DNA of 17,175 nucleotides. Source: Candidatus Argoarchaeum ethanivorans (lineage in GTDB: Archaea > Halobacteriota > Methanosarcinia > Methanosarcinales > EX4572-44). Where the stretch lies: the NCBI GenBank assembly GCA_905067535.1, contig CAJHIR010000015.1:1-17175 (forward strand), in the 5' to 3' direction. A program made the translations under genes and the position numbers. Shown here piece by piece: positions 14,714-17,175 of the stretch (the first letter of the stretch is position 1; each line of letters opens with the position of its first letter). The notes below the pieces were generated by a model. The model saw nothing but the letters and a program-made list of their open reading frames with translations. It was not told where the DNA came from and did not search any database.

Positions 14714-15856
14714 TCACCCGGTTCTGCGATTCAAGAGCCCTGGCAAGAGACACATAACCATAATTGCAAAAGCTGCTCCATAGACACTGAAGCCCGGTGT
14801 CTCTGTTGGAGTCGGAACAGCAGACTCGTTTTCATCTCTTTTCTCTTCTGCTTCTATTACGGTGTCCCACACATCCACCACATCACCGTCATTTCCCAGA
14901 AGCGTTACAGAGAGTCTATAAAGACCAGCCGGGAGTCTATTATTCCACGTAACCTCAATAGTTTCATCATCCTCTAACATCAAGATCGGCGATCTTTCCT
15001 GAATTACTTCTACTGTCTCGTTATCCTTTGACACCGTAAAGACGATTTCGCCAGTAAACGGAACCTGAGACAATCCCAAAACAGTAGCACTTGCCCCAGT
15101 CTCGTCCCTGTAGAGTTCAGTTATCCTGGCATCATCCATCGCAGTAAAATCCTCAGAACTGGCAACCACAGTATCACCGGGAGGAATTCCAAAGTCTCTT
15201 GGCGATGAAATTCGGACTTTTACCCTTGTTACGTAGTTATTATTATTTTCAAGCCGCACATTCCAGTTTTTAGAGAGAGTCATTGCCTGCACTACCGTCA
15301 CCCGGCGATCCGTGGTTTTGTAGATCACCGTGTCCTCGTCCACAAGCATGTATTCCACATCTGCCAGTACAAACTCCTGTTCCGAACCAATCCGGGGAAT
15401 GTTCGGTCTTAAAATAACGCTAACACCACTGGAATCGGAGTTAATATCTTTAATGAATACCTTTGGTATTTCCTGTATGCCCCAACCATACGAAAAGTTG
15501 TAATATTCTCTCTCCAACACCCTGCCACCAACAAATAGGGCCATTCTAACGATATAAAAACCATCTTCAGGGCGATCTATATTCCAGAACACTACCTTTG
15601 TTATATCAGTCCCGGCCAGAGCATCTTCAATAATAAATTCTTTTGATTTCAGTACGTCTCCACCAAATATCAGGTCTGCACCAATGGTCACGTTCGCATA
15701 ATCTCTCTCTGAGTGAAGTGTAACATCAGCAGACTCGATATCCGAATAAAGATCAACGATCCTGATATCTTCTGCACTCGTCAACCCTGCAAGAATAAAA
15801 ATCAGGACTGCTGAGAAAACAGCAATTAATATTTTACGACTGCTGAAACAGCTCAC
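14714..15856 (-). CDS. Secreted PGF-CTERM surface protein with repeated beta domains
   Basis: This 380-residue exported protein has a signal peptide (RK at 7-8, hydrophobic 9-25, likely cleavage after TSA at 26-28). About 310 residues of beta-rich extracellular sequence follow. Residues 30-123 and 242-335 are a visible internal duplication: DIRIVDLYSD matches DARITELYRD, and VFWNIDRPEDGFYIVRMAL matches VTWNNRLPAGLYRLSVTL. The middle segment may be a third, more diverged module; an Ig-like fold is inferred. A Thr/Pro/Glu linker (347-353) leads to the tripartite tail PGF (354-356), a hydrophobic helix and NRR (376-378). This is a PGF-CTERM signal, which archaeosortase A removes in exchange for a lipid anchor. 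The start is GTG with GGGGTG 8 bases ahead. As the first gene of the cassette it is probably the surface partner of the ABC complex. Confidence 0.85.
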   Translation of the reverse strand: MSCFSSRKILIAVFSAVLIFILAGLTSAEDIRIVDLYSDIESADVTLHSERDYANVTIGADLIFGGDVLKSKEFIIEDALAGTDITKVVFWNIDRPEDGFYIVRMALFVGGRVLEREYYNFSYGWGIQEIPKVFIKDINSDSSGVSVILRPNIPRIGSEQEFVLADVEYMLVDEDTVIYKTTDRRVTVVQAMTLSKNWNVRLENNNNYVTRVKVRISSPRDFGIPPGDTVVASSEDFTAMDDARITELYRDETGASATVLGLSQVPFTGEIVFTVSKDNETVEVIQERSPILMLEDDETIEVTWNNRLPAGLYRLSVTLLGNDGDVVDVWDTVIEAEEKRDENESAVPTPTETPGFSVYGAAFAIMVMCLLPGLLNRRTG

Positions 15857-15887
15857 TGTCTTTTCACCCCATAACCATCAAGCAGTT

Positions 15888-15896
15888 CTTTTATGA
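15888..15896 (-). promoter_or_regulatory. Probable TATA box for the PGF-CTERM/ABC operon
   Basis: On the minus strand, TCATAAAAG preceded by GAACAAA is centred about 26 bases before position 15866, ten bases upstream of the GTG start, so the leader would just contain the GGGGTG ribosome binding site. A second candidate (GATTATACC, around 15938-15946) lies upstream and is followed by the decamer TATTCCCTAT. Confidence 0.4.
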
Positions 15897-15999
15897 TTTG
15901 TTCAGAACCTTAACTCCGTCTGAATAGGGAATAGGTATAATCAGATTATCACGTAATATTTCCTCTTTTGCCAATCAAACATAAATAAAAACCGATACT

Positions 16000-16007
16000 T
16001 TTATATT
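16000..16007 (+). promoter_or_regulatory. TATA box of the transposase gene
   Basis: TTTATATT is centred about 27 bases before ATG 16031, predicting a leaderless transposase mRNA. The decamer TATTCCCTAT (16012-16021) follows it. Its reverse complement lies at 15924-15933, just after a TATA-like element facing the other way. Confidence 0.55.
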
Positions 16008-16030
16008 GACATATTCCCTATATACTGAAT

Positions 16031-17175
16031 ATGGAACAATGGGTCAACGCCTGGGTGAATGAACAGAGGGATCAAGGTGTAAAATGCCTTGAAGTGAAGA
16101 TGCAGGGAAAAAATCACTATGTCTATCACTCAACCACTTACTGGGATAAAGAACTCAAGAAACCAAGAAAAACCTCAAAATATCTTGGAAAACTTGATCC
16201 TGATAAAGGGCTTATCAAATCCTGGGAAAGACAGTCTCAAAACATCAGAAACATCACGGAATATGGCAACTCGATGCTGCTCCATGAAACGATTAAGGAT
16301 CTCAAACCACTATTGAAGGAAGGTTTCCCTGACTGTTGGGCTGAAATCTGTGCCATTGCCATGGTGCGTGCCACTGGCAATGTGCCTTTAAAACGGATAA
16401 AGGATGCATGGGAGAAACTCTACAATGCAGAGAACATGAATCCTTATCTAAGCCCGAAGAAGCTCTCCGGAATTATACGTGAAGTGGGTGTAAACCGGGC
16501 TGGACAGAATATTATCTTCAATGAACTTGCAGATCTTAGCAAACAGCTTGTTTATGATCTAAGCTCTGTGTTCTCACGCTCTATGAGCATCAATCAGGCG
16601 GAGAAGGGCTACAACAAGGATAAGATACAGGTACCTCAGATCAATCTCGCTCTCCTGTGCAGTGCAGACACGGGATTGCCGACAATGATTCGCTCTCTTC
16701 CTGGCAGTGTGAAGGATATAAAAACCCTCTATCACTCGATCAATGAACTCGATATTGGAGGAAAGATCCTCATCCTTGACCGGGGCTTCTTCTCTGAAGG
16801 CACCATAAAGTTCCTGGGAGGTAAGAAGGGCAAGAAGATATCCTACGTGCTTCCGACAAAGAGGAATAGTCGGTATTACGATACACGTATCCACCTCAAC
16901 GAATATTTTTCTTATCATAGTCGCCTGATAAAGTGTGGAAAACGGAAACACAACGATTTTTACTTATACCTCTTTGAGGATCAGGACCTTCGGCTGGAAG
17001 AACAGAAGACGCTGTACAGGAAACTGGACGAGCACAAGATCGAGAAGGAAAAATACAATATAGGGATGAAGAAGGCAGGGAAAATCCTTATTGTCTCGGA
17101 TATGGATGTCGAGAAGCTGGAAATTTATCTGCTCTACAAGAAACGAGAGGTGGTTGAGAAGATGTTTGACACTTA
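16031..17175 (+). CDS. IS4/IS1634-type DDE transposase (3' partial)
   Basis: An open frame of 381 codons runs off the window without a stop. The translation (start MEQWVNAWVNEQRDQ) has the layout of IS4/IS1634-superfamily transposases with a DDE_Tnp_1 RNase H-like domain. A charged N-terminal region with KYLGKLDPDKG is followed by LVYDLSSVFSRS, supplying the first Asp of the triad. Then come INLALLCSADTGLPTMIRSL (hydrolase core strand region), KILILDRGFFSE with the second Asp, and near the edge YLLYKKREVVEKMFD, the Y-R-E-K-type motif holding the catalytic Glu. All three catalytic residues are thus present, so the enzyme may be active. The remaining C-terminus and the right end of the element are outside. 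The left boundary probably lies in 15857-16030, but no terminal repeat can be confirmed without the other end. Confidence 0.88.
   Translation, partial: MEQWVNAWVNEQRDQGVKCLEVKMQGKNHYVYHSTTYWDKELKKPRKTSKYLGKLDPDKGLIKSWERQSQNIRNITEYGNSMLLHETIKDLKPLLKEGFPDCWAEICAIAMVRATGNVPLKRIKDAWEKLYNAENMNPYLSPKKLSGIIREVGVNRAGQNIIFNELADLSKQLVYDLSSVFSRSMSINQAEKGYNKDKIQVPQINLALLCSADTGLPTMIRSLPGSVKDIKTLYHSINELDIGGKILILDRGFFSEGTIKFLGGKKGKKISYVLPTKRNSRYYDTRIHLNEYFSYHSRLIKCGKRKHNDFYLYLFEDQDLRLEEQKTLYRKLDEHKIEKEKYNIGMKKAGKILIVSDMDVEKLEIYLLYKKREVVEKMFDT

Noticed and set aside
16574..16951. 125-codon reverse ORF inside the transposase
   Set aside because: It is antisense to the well-supported transposase frame that contains the DDE motifs.

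Overview
The window looks archaeal, most likely a methanogen-related euryarchaeon (Methanosarcinales or a relative such as an ANME or Syntrophoarchaeum-type lineage). This is inferred from archaeal BRE/TATA promoters with leaderless or short-leader genes, a UPF0200-type kinase, an EF-Tu/SelB-like paralogue of the kind I associate with Methanosarcina-type genomes, a split archaeal lipoate ligase, glutamate-1-semialdehyde aminomutase, and a PGF-CTERM surface protein. The species cannot be fixed from the sequence alone.

Layout, left half: the 3' end of a probable HEAT-type helical protein (1-305), a possibly decayed ORF, the UPF0200 kinase (779-1321), a repeat-rich spacer, a degenerate EF-Tu-like protein (1809-2855), a trkA-trkH potassium uptake operon (3145-5913), a convergent methionine/cystathionine gamma-lyase-type PLP enzyme (6113-7288, minus) and a divergent lplA-lplB pair for lipoate attachment (7432-8489).

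Middle: a leaderless four-helix membrane protein (8620-9030), a small membrane ORF broken by one in-frame TAA (9253-9456) that overlaps a membrane-anchored protein of unknown function (9453-9845), and a gene-poor stretch with decayed sequence. Right half: hemL on the minus strand, preceded in the same direction by a four-gene cassette. That cassette encodes a secreted PGF-CTERM beta-repeat protein, two paralogous FtsX/MacB-type permeases and a LolD/MacB-type ATPase, tightly packed and partly overlapping. The window ends inside an IS4/IS1634-type DDE transposase (16031 onward).

The most striking unexplained structure is a dispersed family of short intergenic hairpins joined by conserved linkers, in four clusters (about 1427-1660, 5989-6145, 9036-9111, 10193-10249). 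All four sit at gene 3' ends. Stem sequences differ between copies while pairing is mostly kept, including G-T wobbles. In one case the element supplies the last codons of the PLP enzyme gene. The second lead is the PGF-CTERM/FtsX cassette, a LolCDE-like arrangement in what looks like an organism without an outer membrane.
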